Source: Cricetomys ansorgei (taxonomy: Eukaryota; Chordata; Mammalia; Rodentia; Nesomyidae). Taken from it: a DNA stretch of 64,000 nt. Positions 11,446-22,640 of this stretch are shown here, one piece after another. A model generated the notes under the pieces. That model saw nothing but the letters and a program-made list of their open reading frames with translations. It did no database searches and was not told the DNA's origin. The stretch is from positions 14,968,001-15,032,000 of the forward strand of contig JAMJFZ010001133.1 in the NCBI GenBank assembly GCA_026225945.1. Direction: 5' to 3'. Positions within the stretch are counted from its first letter, which is position 1. Every line of letters begins with the position of its first letter. Both the position numbers and the translations under genes were made by a program.

Positions 11446-11662
11446 TGTCTGGAGAGACGGTTCAGTGGTTAAGAGCACTGGCTGCTTTTGCAGGAGATCT
11501 GAATTCAGTTCCCAGCAATCACATGGTGGCTCACAAGCATCTGTAACTCCAGTTCTAGCAGATCTGATGCCTTCTTCTGACTTCCTAGGGCACTGCACAC
11601 ACACACATGACACACATACAAACGCTCATACACATAAAAATTAAAAATAAAAAAATAAGTGG
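11446..11662 (+). repeat. B2/B3 SINE
   Basis: Reads tctggagagacggttcagtg, then cacatggtggctcacaagca, ctccagttctagcagatctg and an A-rich tail: a complete sense B2/B3 element. Confidence 0.92.
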
Positions 11663-12060
11663 CTATGCTCTTTTTTATCTGGAAACAGAGCAAACGTAAG
11701 CAGATCCCCGTCACCATATTCAATCAGCTGAGACCCCTTTCCTGTTGTTACATTTCTTCATAACTGGTTTTCTTGGAAAAAGCTTAGGACTCACTGGTGT
11801 TTACATCAAAGCCCTGGATCCTTCTCCTTCTCTTTAATGTCACTGTGTGAATAACTGTCCCTGTGAAGACTGCATTTGCGCTCACACGGGCCTCTTGGCT
11901 GCAATACGGAACACACTCATAGCTAGTGCATTTTGCCCATTCCATTTTCTCATAAGTACATTTCTACATAAGAATACCTACCTGACAAGACTTTCATTTT
12001 TCAAGAAATATTAATAATTAACAAAAGACTCAATAAAGTAAAATATGTCACAAAATGCCA
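11663..12060. other. Unassigned stretch
   Basis: Nothing recognised. Confidence 0.4.
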
Positions 12061-12071
12061 ATCTTAATTCC

Positions 12072-12175
12072 GTGGGGGGTGGGGGGTTGATTGTGTTCTT
12101 GTACTTCACTGGGGATCCAACCCACGACTGCATGTATGATAGGCAGACCCACTAGCTGAAGCACTTCCCCAGGTC
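12072..12175 (-). repeat. ID-like tRNA-derived SINE, degraded
   Basis: The order ggggatccaacccacgactg, then a cttaggcaag-like part and agctgaagcacttcccc resembles the reverse complement of the ID/BC1 element. Heavily diverged, so the assignment is tentative. Confidence 0.45.
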
Positions 12176-12778
12176 ATAAGTCTAGTTTTATTCTTTGCCA
12201 GAGCAGATTGTCCTTGTGTTTTAGAATATTCAGCTTCAAGAGCTCTCTAGTCTTCAAGTTCTTTTGGCTCTTCAAGTCTGTCTTTAAGGGCTAGGTAATG
12301 TTTTTATTCTTACATATTTAAGGATAAGCAGAGCTAGAGTCTCTGAGGTTTAAACTTAAGTTACAGAATCAGAGAAGAGATTGGACCTGGTAGCAGACAG
12401 ACATGGCCCATTAAGCTATACATTTCCTATCTCTAACGTACAAAGGAACAAAAAGGAACGTGTTAAAAATCCCGGACTTCACATTCTTACTGATGGAAAT
12501 CAAAGCAGCCATGAGCAACTGCTGCATTTAAGGAAAAAGCCCGTTATTCATACCTTTGACCAGCTCAGAGAAAGAAAGGACTCAAAGTTTAGAGTTGACT
12601 TTTTCTCCTTAAAATCCACATTAAAAAAGTAATAGTCCTTTTTCAATTAACAGATGAGACTAATGAGAGTACAGAATGTCTAAGTTATGATTCAAATAAT
12701 AACATTTATTTGTCCATCCTTTATAATCACAGAGATCTTCTCTATTCTTTATATCAGTCAATCTCCATCGCCAGGAAT

Positions 12779-12781
<3 letters not shown>
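12176..12781. other. Unassigned stretch
   Basis: No repeat or exon recognised. An 83-codon plus frame (12381-12632) lacks any recognisable motif. Confidence 0.4.

Positions 12782-12822
<41 letters not shown>
12782..12822. repeat. (CA)n microsatellite
   Basis: About 20 uninterrupted CA units. Confidence 0.95.
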
Positions 12823-12823
<1 letters not shown>

Positions 12824-12824
12824 C

Positions 12825-15800
12825 ATAATCATGCCACAATTTTTGAAATATTTTCTGGTGTGTTATCCCTTCCCTTTTGTACCCCTAGAATTATTAAAGC
12901 TAATGGTTGGTTGGTTTCCCAGAGGAAGCGATGTAAATGGACTACCAGAGAATAAGAAGTTCCCAAGATAGAGAAAAGGAAGACAGCACCAGGGTGGGGG
13001 AGGGGTCCTTTCATGAGGATGGCTTTGGAGCCCACAGGGAAAGGGCAAAGGGTCTCCTAAGGATACCCTCAGGAAAAGCCACAGCACACATCAACCACCT
13101 GGACCTGGGAGTACAGAATGGCAACAACGGCAAGGGAGCAGTAGCTATTTTCTATATAGAAACCACCTACCCAAATGCCTTTTCCTTGATATAAGTGAGA
13201 CAGAACAGAATGGGGGTGTAGGGGAGAGAGAGAGAGAAGCAGAGAATAACTATACATCATCTTTAACTCTTATTTTATGGGGTCACGAGCCAGAGATATG
13301 GAGAGGTAGCTGAGAGTTAAGATCTAAGTGGAATTTCCAAAGAGGCGCTGAGTTTGTGGGTGAGGTAACCTCATAGCAAAGACAGTGAATGCGCAGCCTC
13401 AAAAGAGACTGAGCAGATTGCTCCACCAAACTTCTAGAATTCTGAACCAGAGTGGAAGCAAAGTCGCAGGGTGGACTGGAGTCACTGAATCTATGGAACC
13501 AATGTGTCAAGAGGATACAGATTCAAGACACACAGCCAGGGGTGTTGTGTCAGCAGACAGAGCTAGGATGAAAGCAGTGCCAGAGGCACTGGGGAGTCTG
13601 AGGAGCCCTAGAGCACCCACAGAGAAGGGCAGCATCCAGATCTGCTGCTCCTCACTAATGGCACAGCTTTACCATGAATGAAGATCAACTAAGTTGGAAG
13701 AGCAAGAGCTTGCTGTGATTAGGGAGGCAACCACCATCAAATGCATTTCTGCTGGGAGCAAAGCCAGATAGAGGAGCAAAAGAGCTTTTTATAGGGAAAA
13801 AGAAAGGCTTCCCATGTGATAGGGTTGGGGGTTGTTGACCTAGGGAAGCTGCAGGCAGACTGGCTAGAAATGGACAACCCTGTGGGACTGGTTATGATAC
13901 AGATGATTGGCATTCTGTAGGTTGACCCTCTGGTGAAAATGAATACACAAATTAAGGGCCTTTCAGTTATTAACAGATTGGCAGAAGATATTGGAGGCTC
14001 CAGGATTTCCACTAGTGACAGAAATCTAACTTTTCATAAATCTGATCTACCGCAGGGGGTTTTCCTGGGTGTTTATTACAGATAGGGTGTTGGTTTCCTG
14101 GCCAGGTTGTTACAATGTATGTCTGAGTTTCAGGGTCAACATATGGGCTGGCCAATACCCACTTGTATGCTCAGTTTCTCAGTGCACACACACAGCCCCT
14201 GTCATTTAAGTGACGTGTTGAAAAGGAAGCTGGGAATGGAAATCTCAAGAGAAGATGAATAGCTGCTTTGGAAGGTTCCAAGTTTGAATTGATTGAATAT
14301 CAGAAAGAGAAATAAGTAGGCTAGAAAAAAAAATGGCAGCCTGGAAGAGAGAAATTGATTTAATGGGCACTATTAGTCTTCAACTTGTTTCTGCTAGCAA
14401 CAGAGTTGAAAGAACCAAAGCAGGAAGAAATGGATTCCCCCTGGTTTGGAATGTGTAAACTTTTACCCAGTTAACATGATTATTAGCTATAATTTACAAA
14501 TGAGGACTATGACACTAAGAAATATTCAAAACAATGACCACCATCAAAAGCACTATTGCAATATGCTGCTTGGAAGGAATCTCACAGATTCTGTCCAAGA
14601 CACTTAGATGGAGAAAACAGAAGGTACGCTACCTGAAGTTCAAGTCCCATGCAAATAAATCAAACCCCATAGATGATGAATATTTGTTGGTGTGAGGAAA
14701 ACATCTGCCCATCCCTGCAGAAACTAAGGGGTATTATCAACTTTCAGATGTTATGGTCCATTGTTCGCACAAGAACAGACACACGACAACTGGAGAGTTC
14801 TCAATGTACCAGATCTTGAGTTTGAAGTACAAATACACTGGAATTAGATGGCACAAACTAAATTAGACACTTGCTCAGAAAAGTTTTAGTTACAATTTGC
14901 TAGGACACTGTCAGAGACTCATGTTCTCAAAGGCCTGGACTCACATACAATCCCAAGGCTGCTCACTCACAGTACCGCCTCTGTGGTCCCGCCTGTTCAT
15001 TTCAGCTTCATGAGCTAGAGCCATGGAAGCAGAGGCTGGGTGAGCAAAAGGCAAATTGCCATAAAATGAGGAGAAAAAAGATCACATGAACTACCTTTGT
15101 ATCTGTGAATGCCAAATGACTTCCCATTGTGAACCTGTGGTAACACGGGTTGAATATCAAATAATTAATGCTCATTTTGAACATATCACTGGATTTCTAA
15201 TTATTTAAGGATTCTCTTAAGCCATCCTCCACTCTGAAAGACACATCCCCAAATGCTCTAATGCTAAAAGTGATTATGTTTCCTATATTCCATATTGATA
15301 TTACAATGGAGAACCAGAATAATTCTAGGGTGGCTTTTCTTCATTTAATAATTGCCCTATTGCTTTGGAAAAATAATGACTCTCAATTATTCTAGTGAAA
15401 GACGTATTTATTTTAGTACATTATCTAAATTTGTGTAGATATTACAGGGCTTTATGCAGCCCCTGCTAAGGATAGAAAATGCTCCAATTTTCCTCAATTA
15501 TGCTTTTTTACATTACTTTGTGAAAGATGACATTTTCACATTCTCTTTTATTCATTACAAAATAAACATCATGCTGCTCTTTAAAATGATGTATATTAAT
15601 GAGGATCCATAGTTTTTGCTACATTGAGCATGTCTTCCTGTTTGGTTTTTAAGTCTCTCTAGGTCACTGTTTCTACAACATATAAAAATGAAGATCTTAG
15701 CAAGAGGACATGGAACCATTAAAGGATGGGAATGAGCGTGTAGGTGCGCCCTGAAGATCGGAAACTGCCGTCTTTGGATTCGTGAGTAGAAGATGGGGAG

Positions 15801-16690
15801 ATGAAAGCCGATTTACTCAACTGAATCCCAACAAAGATACCCAGAGGCATAATATTTTAAAATATTTCTAATAAAAAAGGCCTTTTCTTGAAATATTGTG
15901 TGCTTCAAACTCATTGTATAAAAATAATTATTAGTTTCATGAATTATTATAATTTCATTCTTTGGAAAAATGAGGACATCACAGGAAAATAAGCAAGCCC
16001 GTCGAAGGAAGGAAAGGGCCTGCTTCAGTCGGAAGAGACGCAGGGAGTGTGGGGCACGTAGGAGGGTTATGAGACAAGGAAGGTAATTTGTTCTTATTAT
16101 GGGTTTTTTTTTTGTCTCAAAATTAAAGTGCAGTGGGGTGCTAAATAAGTAGAGAAAAATCTACTAATAATTATGGTTTCCCTCTAAAAACACTAATTAG
16201 AGTTGTTTTGTTTTCAACTCCCTGAATGTGGTTTTACGTCAAGAATTAATTGTTCATTTGTAGATGCTTGTCCCAGATACTTCTCCCATCTTCCCTCGAA
16301 CCCAGGGCACACTGTGTATGTCCTACCATCTGCATAGGATTTCATTGTTTCATTATTATTTAATGCTTTTGTTTTCCACATCTCAATCTGTTTTTCCTTC
16401 CCCAAATTTCCTAAATCACCACATGTTTCCTGAGGCTATGCAGCTCTTTGAATCATTTTTTTCTGATGGCAAGCATAGCACGATAATATGGACTCTTGTT
16501 TGAAAGGAATGTACAAATAGTTTCCTGTGTCTGAAAAATGAAGAAAATTCCAGAGTATTTATTTTATAATTGTAAAAGTAACTTAAAATTCCATGTGAAG
16601 AGAGCAAGCTTCAGTGGTTTCTACTAAACTCCAAAAGGATGGTCTATATTTCTCTCCATAGTTGGGTGATTAAGTTGACCTACTGCTGTA
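12825..16690. other. Long repeat-poor stretch
   Basis: Almost 4 kb without a clear SINE or L1. Possible exceptions are a TATA-bearing LTR-like piece on the minus strand around 13600-13830 (see findings) and AT-rich sequence with homeodomain-type taatta cores around 15130-15600 and 15880-15980. No coding exon recognised. Confidence 0.45.
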
Positions 16691-16692
16691 TA

Positions 16693-17045
16693 GAAGGGTA
16701 ATCTAGCCTGATATATAAACAAATTGTAACCTAGCCCGAGTATAGCTTTATAACCAAGCAACCATATCAGCCAATCACAACAGTCAAACTTTAGCCAGTT
16801 GCAAGCGACCAAATGATAAGACCGTGTTCACAGAAAGTCATTGCTGACCTCAGTTGCTCAGGTCGTTTCCAGTTGTCTCTGCCTTTTCTTTAGCTATAGC
16901 TATTGCTGCACACACATTCTGTACCACCATTTCTTAGAACACTAACTAGTTCTAGAACCTCTGTCTTGTTCTAGAAATATACAAAGCCTAGGGAAGGGTA
17001 ACATAGCCTGGTGTATTAAACAACAACAACAAAATCCAACCTAAG
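16693..17045 (+). repeat. Possible LTR-derived element with 300-bp-spaced direct repeats
   Basis: A roughly 45-bp motif beginning gaagggtaa, then tagcctg and an a-rich part before aaccta, occurs at 16693 and 16993. Between the copies are a ttataacc motif, ccaatcac and a CT-rich part (ctgccttttctttagc) that resemble U3 and R/U5 features. No clean termini or target duplication found. Confidence 0.35.
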
Positions 17046-17049
17046 AGAT

Positions 17050-18570
17050 TTATTTCTATTAGTGCAGAAAAGAGGACAATCGATCCTTCTAAAAAAGCAT
17101 TTCTTGTGGGGAGGGTAGCAGAGGGGGTCTAGGTACCCATCACCAGGGGAATGCATAAAGACTTTTTTAAAGAGCAGAATACAAATGTGGGTGGGCATTG
17201 TATAATGACTCAGAACATCTGGCTGAACTTTCCAGTCATACTGCCTGGGCTGCTGCGCTTGATATTTTTGCTGACACTTTCCTTCACATGAGCTCTGTAT
17301 CTTGCAATGACTGCAGAGCCTTAGGCATAGTTTCACACCTGCTTTTGCAACTCCCCATTCTCAATGGAGTATGACATGACCTTAAAACACATCAGCATTT
17401 CCCCTTAGGGTTATGGTCTTCCTTACCGTTGACTAAATTCTGTGTTCCCTTCTCAAACAGGACGTTCCCACCTTCCTCCTTCATTCAGTTCTGCACTGAT
17501 ACAATTAAGATTCAATTTCTTATTTGACTTGTACTTAGTAATTCTTCTAGGAACTGAAGCATCACCTTGAACTAAAAGTTGAGTGCTTCCTCCCTCCAAG
17601 AGGATGCAAACCAGGAAGAACCGAAGATGTAACCAAATAGAGGAGTCAGATGGGCTTTTAAGAAAGGGTACTGGTCTTCTGGTCATTTTCATCAGTCACA
17701 AAATACACAAGAAAAGTCAGCTTAACAGCAGAAAGGTTTCTTTGTGTTCTATGATTCCAGAGATTTTGGTGTGTAATAAGAAACTTCATTGCTTGGGGTC
17801 CATGTGAGGTATGACATCAAGACCAATAGTTTGTGATAGAGCAAATATTCTGTTCAGCTCCTGCTAGCCATGAAGCAGAGAGAGGTAGGGGAAGGCTGAG
17901 GAAGAGGGCACTAATATCCTCTTCAAGGGCACACCACTGGTGATGTAACTGTCTTTTATTGGACTCCACCTCCTGACAGATCACTTCCCAATAGCACCTC
18001 AGGCTGGCAGTAGAGACTTTAACCCCCTTATTTTTGGTATAAAACTTTGAAATGATGTAGATGAATAGAAATTTCTTGAAGCATCCAGGTGGGCTACGGG
18101 TGAAATATTTTACATGACTTTCCAGTGTGTTTTGTTAGATTTTTAACTTTGGGGGAGACTTTTGGTGATGAGTTAGTAACTGATCCATGGTAAACTGGAT
18201 AATAGAAAGAGAGTCAGCATTTCCTGCAAAGAGGATGGCCTTATTTGAAATGTATCTTATTACAACGTAAGACAGAGGGGAGTACGCTGGAACCCAGATC
18301 TTTTCCTTGGCTCATCTGATTTACCGCTGGTCTCCCGCACCTCTCACTAACATTCAATCTACTTTGGAAAAGGTCAACGGCAGGATGATTTGTGAGCGCT
18401 AAGGTCCTGTACTCAGCCATTGTCTTTGCATTTTGAAAACACAGAAAGTCTTGCTCTAGATTTCTCCTCTATTTCCCCAATGCCTCTCGGTTTTCCATTA
18501 CTCTAACAAGGGTATTTCCTCGCTGAGAAGCAATCAGAAACTTTTTTTTTTTTCTTACATTTCAGCAGAC
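17050..18570. other. Unassigned stretch, no gene seen
   Basis: No repeat recognised. The 106-codon minus frame at 17016-17336 has no domain and runs into the repeat at its left. Confidence 0.45.
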
Positions 18571-18870
18571 CCACTTGATAAGCTCAGTTTCTTATCTGCA
18601 AAATGGACTTGTCATTCTCCCGTTGTCTGATGGTCAGTGCAGTCCGGACACTGAGGGCCTTCCAACAGTATCGAGCACGCAGAGCTGCGGAGACAGAGGC
18701 GGTGGCTGCTGCAGGGACGGCCACAGTGCCTGCACTGCTGTCTAGTCCTGCCGTGGCCAACAGTCATGTCACCGGTCTATAAGAGGTGATTTTACAGGCT
18801 TGCAGCAGCACATGCACTCAGTAAATATTTGTTGACAAAATAAATCAATATATTTGCGAATGAGTGGTTG
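18570..18870 (+). repeat. MIR/L2-type ancient repeat, two parts
   Basis: agctcagtttcttatctgca with aaatgga matches the MIR core in sense, and gcactcagtaaatatttgtt matches the shared MIR/L2 3' tail. The 130 bp between them (18640-18775) is GC- and CpG-richer and not MIR-like. Confidence 0.6.
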
Positions 18871-18871
18871 G

Positions 18872-19398
18872 TGCCGGAGGCTGTTCTCTATAAAATTGAC
18901 TGACCTATTTATAGGGAGGTGATCTTTCTGGTCAGATTCCTCCTCGGAGGATTCTATTTTTATTTTAATTGAAGAGCAGTTATAAAAGCTAATTGACTAT
19001 CTTCAATTTCGGGAAACTATTCCCTCCTTCCATCAACCTCAAGGCCCAAGTGGCAATCAATGCTCAGAGGTTCCCACCTAGACACAAAGCTTAGAAGAAG
19101 CAAATCCCAAGATTAATGCATCTGACCTGTCAGATCCAGACTTCGGCTCTCTAAAACAGTAAATCCAACTCAAGCAAGTCAGTAATTAACGCCATGAAAT
19201 GCAGCTCAGCAGAAACTCGGTTGGAAAAATGAGACATCATGGAGTGATGTTTTGAAAGAATGGCTGGCCAAGTTCGCTAGCTTTAAAACAGAAGTTCGGT
19301 GCCCTCTGTCGTTTAAATGAAAGCACAGAGAGAGGCACTTGGTATTCTATGTAAACTTAAAACTTCTCTCAGATCCTTAGAACTGGATCCACTGTTGT
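18872..19398. other. Unassigned block, candidate conserved noncoding DNA
   Basis: Unique-looking sequence with TATA-like and homeodomain-type AT cores; see findings. Confidence 0.35.
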
Positions 19399-19470
19399 TC
19401 TAGTTTGTTTTCTGTCGCTGTGAAAAATGCCAAAAGCAACTTGGGAGTAAAGGGTTTTTTTATTTAGCTA
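19399..19470 (-). mobile_element. MaLR-type LTR 3' fragment
   Basis: ttttctgtcgctgtgaaaaa then caaaagcaacttgggagtaa is the reverse complement of the 3' end of an abundant rodent MaLR-type LTR. A much fuller copy lies at 60811-61212. Confidence 0.65.
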
Positions 19471-19700
19471 TGGGGTTTGAATCAGAGATGACCCCAATGG
19501 TCTCAGGCATTTGAGTGCTTGATCCCCAGTTGATGGCTTTCTGGGGAGGTTTAGGAGATGTCACCTTGTTGGAAGAAATGTGTCACTGTAGGTGGGTTCT
19601 GAGAGTTAAAACCTCAAGCCATTTCTAGTTCATTCTCTCCGTTTTGTGGTTACAGTTTAGAATGTGAGTTCTCAGTTTCCTGCTGACACGTGACGTGGAG
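19471..19700 (+). mobile_element. ORR1/MT-type MaLR LTR, 5' part
   Basis: Begins tggggtttgaatcagagatg, then tgatccccagttgatggctt, ggggaggtttaggagatgtc and cttgttggaagaaatgtgtc. This is the usual order of the 5' half of a MaLR LTR. The 3' half is not recognisable. Confidence 0.75.
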
Positions 19701-19815
19701 TGCAGGGTTTTTCTCACCTCAGCTTGTTGAGATGTGTGGTGAACTGGAAAGAGAGGAGAGTGCAGGGTGAGCTCTGTCAGCCCGGTATGTATGATAAATT
19801 CACATTGTCTTGTCT

Positions 19816-20167
19816 TTGTATTAGTTACTTTTCTGTCACTGTGATAAAACCGTGACCAAAGCGACCTATAGAAGGAAGAGCTCATTTGGTTTTATGGTTC
19901 CAGAGCCTTAGAGCCCGTAACAGTGAGGAGGGAGGCAGCAGACATGGCAGCTGGAGTAGAAGCTCTGGGTTCGTATTTGAACCTCAGATACAAAGCAGAG
20001 AGCGTACCCTGGCCTTGGTTTTAAAGCCTCAACGCCGCCGATACCCAGTGACATGTTTTCTCCAGTGAGGCTGCGACTCCTAAACCTCCCGGAACACTGC
20101 CACAAACCAATAACCAGTGTTCGGACGTGTGAGACTACACGGAAACATGCTTATTCACACTCCCACA
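19816..20167 (-). mobile_element. MT/ORR1-type MaLR LTR
   Basis: Left end tattagttacttttctgtca and ctgtgataaaaccgtgacca is the reverse complement of the LTR 3' end. The right end on the minus strand begins tgtgggagtgtgaataagca. The middle holds the conserved cactggg and tttaggagtcgcagcctcac-like parts. It faces the plus-strand LTR at 19471-19700, forming an imperfect inverted pair. Confidence 0.78.
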
Positions 20168-20690
20168 GTTTGCGATCCCTTGAGCCCCCTGTTGGAGGCT
20201 CACTTTCGCAGGCATTTATATCAGAAAGAAGTTTCAAAGTCTAGTTAAACCGCAGGATTTGGGGATTTTCCTTTGCTACTTCATTTTAAGTCTTTCCTTG
20301 CGCAAAGTTCTCACGACTCAAGGAAGAGACCTGAGCAGTACAGGAGTGAGAAAGGAAGCAACTAAGCAGGAGAAAGAAAGACACGGAAATCGTGTCTCTC
20401 AACAAGATAGGGGGAGGAAAGTTTTTAATGGCACAGATCAACAGAAGGATCATGAGAGGAGAGCATGCTGACTGAGCCCTGCCGAGTCATGAACCTTGAG
20501 TGCGCAGGAAAGGGGCATCCTCCTTCCAATGGGACTACAGGAAAGGTGAGTTTTATAAAGAAGGATAGTTTTTACTTGAGTGGAGCATGGAAGGAGGAAT
20601 TGTGAGAAGCACCGTGAATTAAAATGGCTAATTTGCCACACAATTTTCTCAGGGCAGAAGTGGAAGCTTCCTTAGAAAAAGAAAAAATCA
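20168..20690. other. Unassigned stretch
   Basis: No repeat recognised. Purine-rich around 20320-20460. Confidence 0.4.
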
Positions 20691-20795
20691 GGGCATGGAA
20701 AGATGGCTCGGTTGCCAAAACTCGTTTGCCTTAAATGAATGAGAACTTGAGTTCTATCCCCAGAACCCTCTAGATATGGTAGTAAACGATTGTAA
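20691..20795 (+). repeat. B4 SINE, 5' half
   Basis: gggcatggaaagatggctcg, cgtttgccttaaatgaatga and gttctatccccagaaccc form the tRNA-like head of a B4 SINE. It stops in gattgtaa and resumes at 21294 after an LTR insertion. Confidence 0.75.
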
Positions 20796-21293
20796 TGTAT
20801 GGTCCATGAATCACCCCCAAAAGACCACCAGACCATATATGCAAAGCGCAAGAACACATTTATTCTGCAGAATGAACCACCATGCAGGGGGAGGCGGGGT
20901 CAGCCACTTTTTAAAATGTTTACCCCGAAGTGAAAGCCTGCAGGCTTTTTATAAGCAGAAAAGGGGAATTTTAGCAAGTTTGACGTAATTGGGGAGCATG
21001 ATTGGGGAACAGGGAGATAGTTACATGGGTCGGTTGCTGATTGGCTGGACCGGATGGCCAACGATTCACATTCTTGTGTTAGAGATGTTTAACCTGTACC
21101 TCTTGGCATGTGAGGGTACCAGGCACAGATGTCCAGCCTTGAGATAAGACCTTCCTGCATGCCTTTGGCTTCCCTGTGGTTACCCTCATCTCTAATTGGC
21201 TGCCCTTTGGGTAGGGGGCTTTTCAGGGTCAGGCCCAGGTTAAGCCCAAGATGGAATCTAAGTACAAAATGGAGTTGCTTAGGCCCTATAACA
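20796..21293 (-). mobile_element. Solo LTR of an endogenous retrovirus inside a B4 SINE
   Basis: A 498-bp insert. Read on the minus strand it starts tgttatagggcctaagcaac and ends in accataca. Minus-strand landmarks in order: gattggct-type CCAAT boxes (plus 21197 and 21040), a TATA box (plus 20944-20953 is ctttttataa) and a poly(A) signal (plus tttatt at 20859). Termini are TGT/ACA. The target duplication is not clean: gtaa precedes it and acaatccc follows. No internal viral region remains. Confidence 0.78.
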
Positions 21294-21450
21294 ATCCCAG
21301 CACTACCAAGGCAGAGACAGGAGGACTCCAGAGGTTGTTGCTGGGTAGCCAGTCTAGCCTGACTGGTGGGTTCCAGGCCAATGAGAGACGGATAATGTTT
21401 CTGAGGAATAGCACAAAAAGTCCTCTGGTTTGCACACACACAGAGGCATA
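21294..21450 (+). repeat. B4 SINE, 3' half
   Basis: atcccagcactaccaaggca, ctgggtagccagtctagcct and gttccaggccaatgagagac are the B1-like and terminal parts of B4, continuing the half that ended at 20795. Confidence 0.8.
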
Positions 21451-21530
21451 CATATGAATATGCACATACATATATGTATGTGCACATATGAATATACATA
21501 CATACAAACACATGTACACACAGAAAGACG
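21425..21530. repeat. CA/ATACAT-rich low-complexity tail
   Basis: The B4 tail runs into cacacaca and atacat steps. It includes a perfect 24-bp palindrome at 21461-21484. Confidence 0.8.
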
Positions 21531-22530
21531 AATCAAGAGGGAAGCATGGTGTTCCTGGAAACTGGTTATATAAGCAGTTGAAGTGGGTGGTATGTATTAT
21601 TGACCAAATGATAATCAGGGGAGACAGGGAAGCTGGGTCTCAGAACCCAATGAATCATTGCTGGGAATTCTGGTCTCCCAACACTTTGGGCCCTGAGTGG
21701 TATGAGATTGTCATGGGCAACCTTTGAGGAAAAAAAATGATCAAAATTACCATCTTTTAGTAAATGCAATCTTGGGACAAATCAGAAAGATGAAATATGA
21801 GAGATGGGCAGAGTAGCCAGGAGGAAGAACTAAGAAGCCATACTTACCTAAGATGTTGCAATTTGTATATAATGGAGGAATTTGGTTGGTAGGAAATGAA
21901 TCCTTTCTTCCTCTGGGTGTCTAATGCACTCATTTTTACTGTAAGTATGACATTGATCCACACTGTATTATGTGTTTCTGCTTTCATGTTTGCCATGGAG
22001 AGAGCCCTTTCCAAACAGGCGCCTCTTTTTATATGAGTATCTCAAGGGCAGAGCTGGCAGAAACAGAAGGCATTCAGCTAACCTGAGCCTGGAGGAATAG
22101 GTAAGATATATGGTGAACAGAGCTCCAGCCCACAAGCAGCATCAGAGACAGAGGGGAAGAGTCATCAGAGCATGGTGACAGACTGCAGGCTCTGCAGCAG
22201 TGACCACACCTACTAAAGAGAGGCCACCCTGGCACTTCAGTCCAGCTGGAAACAACAGGAAGATGCAAATGAGTTAGGGTTTCACCCAGAACCTCAGCAC
22301 CCCCTCCTACTTCACCAGCTGGTGTTTGTTGGGGTTTGGACAAAAGAACTGGAGATCAGTGAGAACAAACTGTGATTATATCGTTCTCATGCAAGAAGAA
22401 TCAAAATCTAAAGGTACAAAGTCAACAATAAACCCTAGACACAGTTCGAGATGCAGAGATGCACTGAAACAGGGCGAAGCTATTGACAGTTCACCAAGAC
22501 TTTTCATGATGCTTCCTGCTTTTGTTTGTG
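21531..22530. other. Unassigned stretch
   Basis: No repeat or exon recognised. The 89-codon minus frame at 22074-22343 has no domain. Confidence 0.4.
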
Positions 22531-22640
22531 TTGTTTTTGGAGGCAGGATTTGGTTGTCTAGCCCAGGCTACCCTCAAACTCATAATCCTCTTACCTCAGC
22601 TTCTTTAGTGTGAAGAACCCAGATTGGTGCTGCTATACCT
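22531..22640 (-). repeat. B1-like SINE, degraded
   Basis: ggaggcaggatttggttgtc, tagcccaggctaccctcaaa and ctcataatcctcttacctca follow a reverse-oriented proto-B1 or B1 monomer. Confidence 0.6.

Noticed and set aside
21089..21511. 140-codon minus frame
   Set aside because: Lies across the solo LTR, the B4 half and a TG/ATACAT tail; the repeated Cys/Tyr/Val residues come from the microsatellite.
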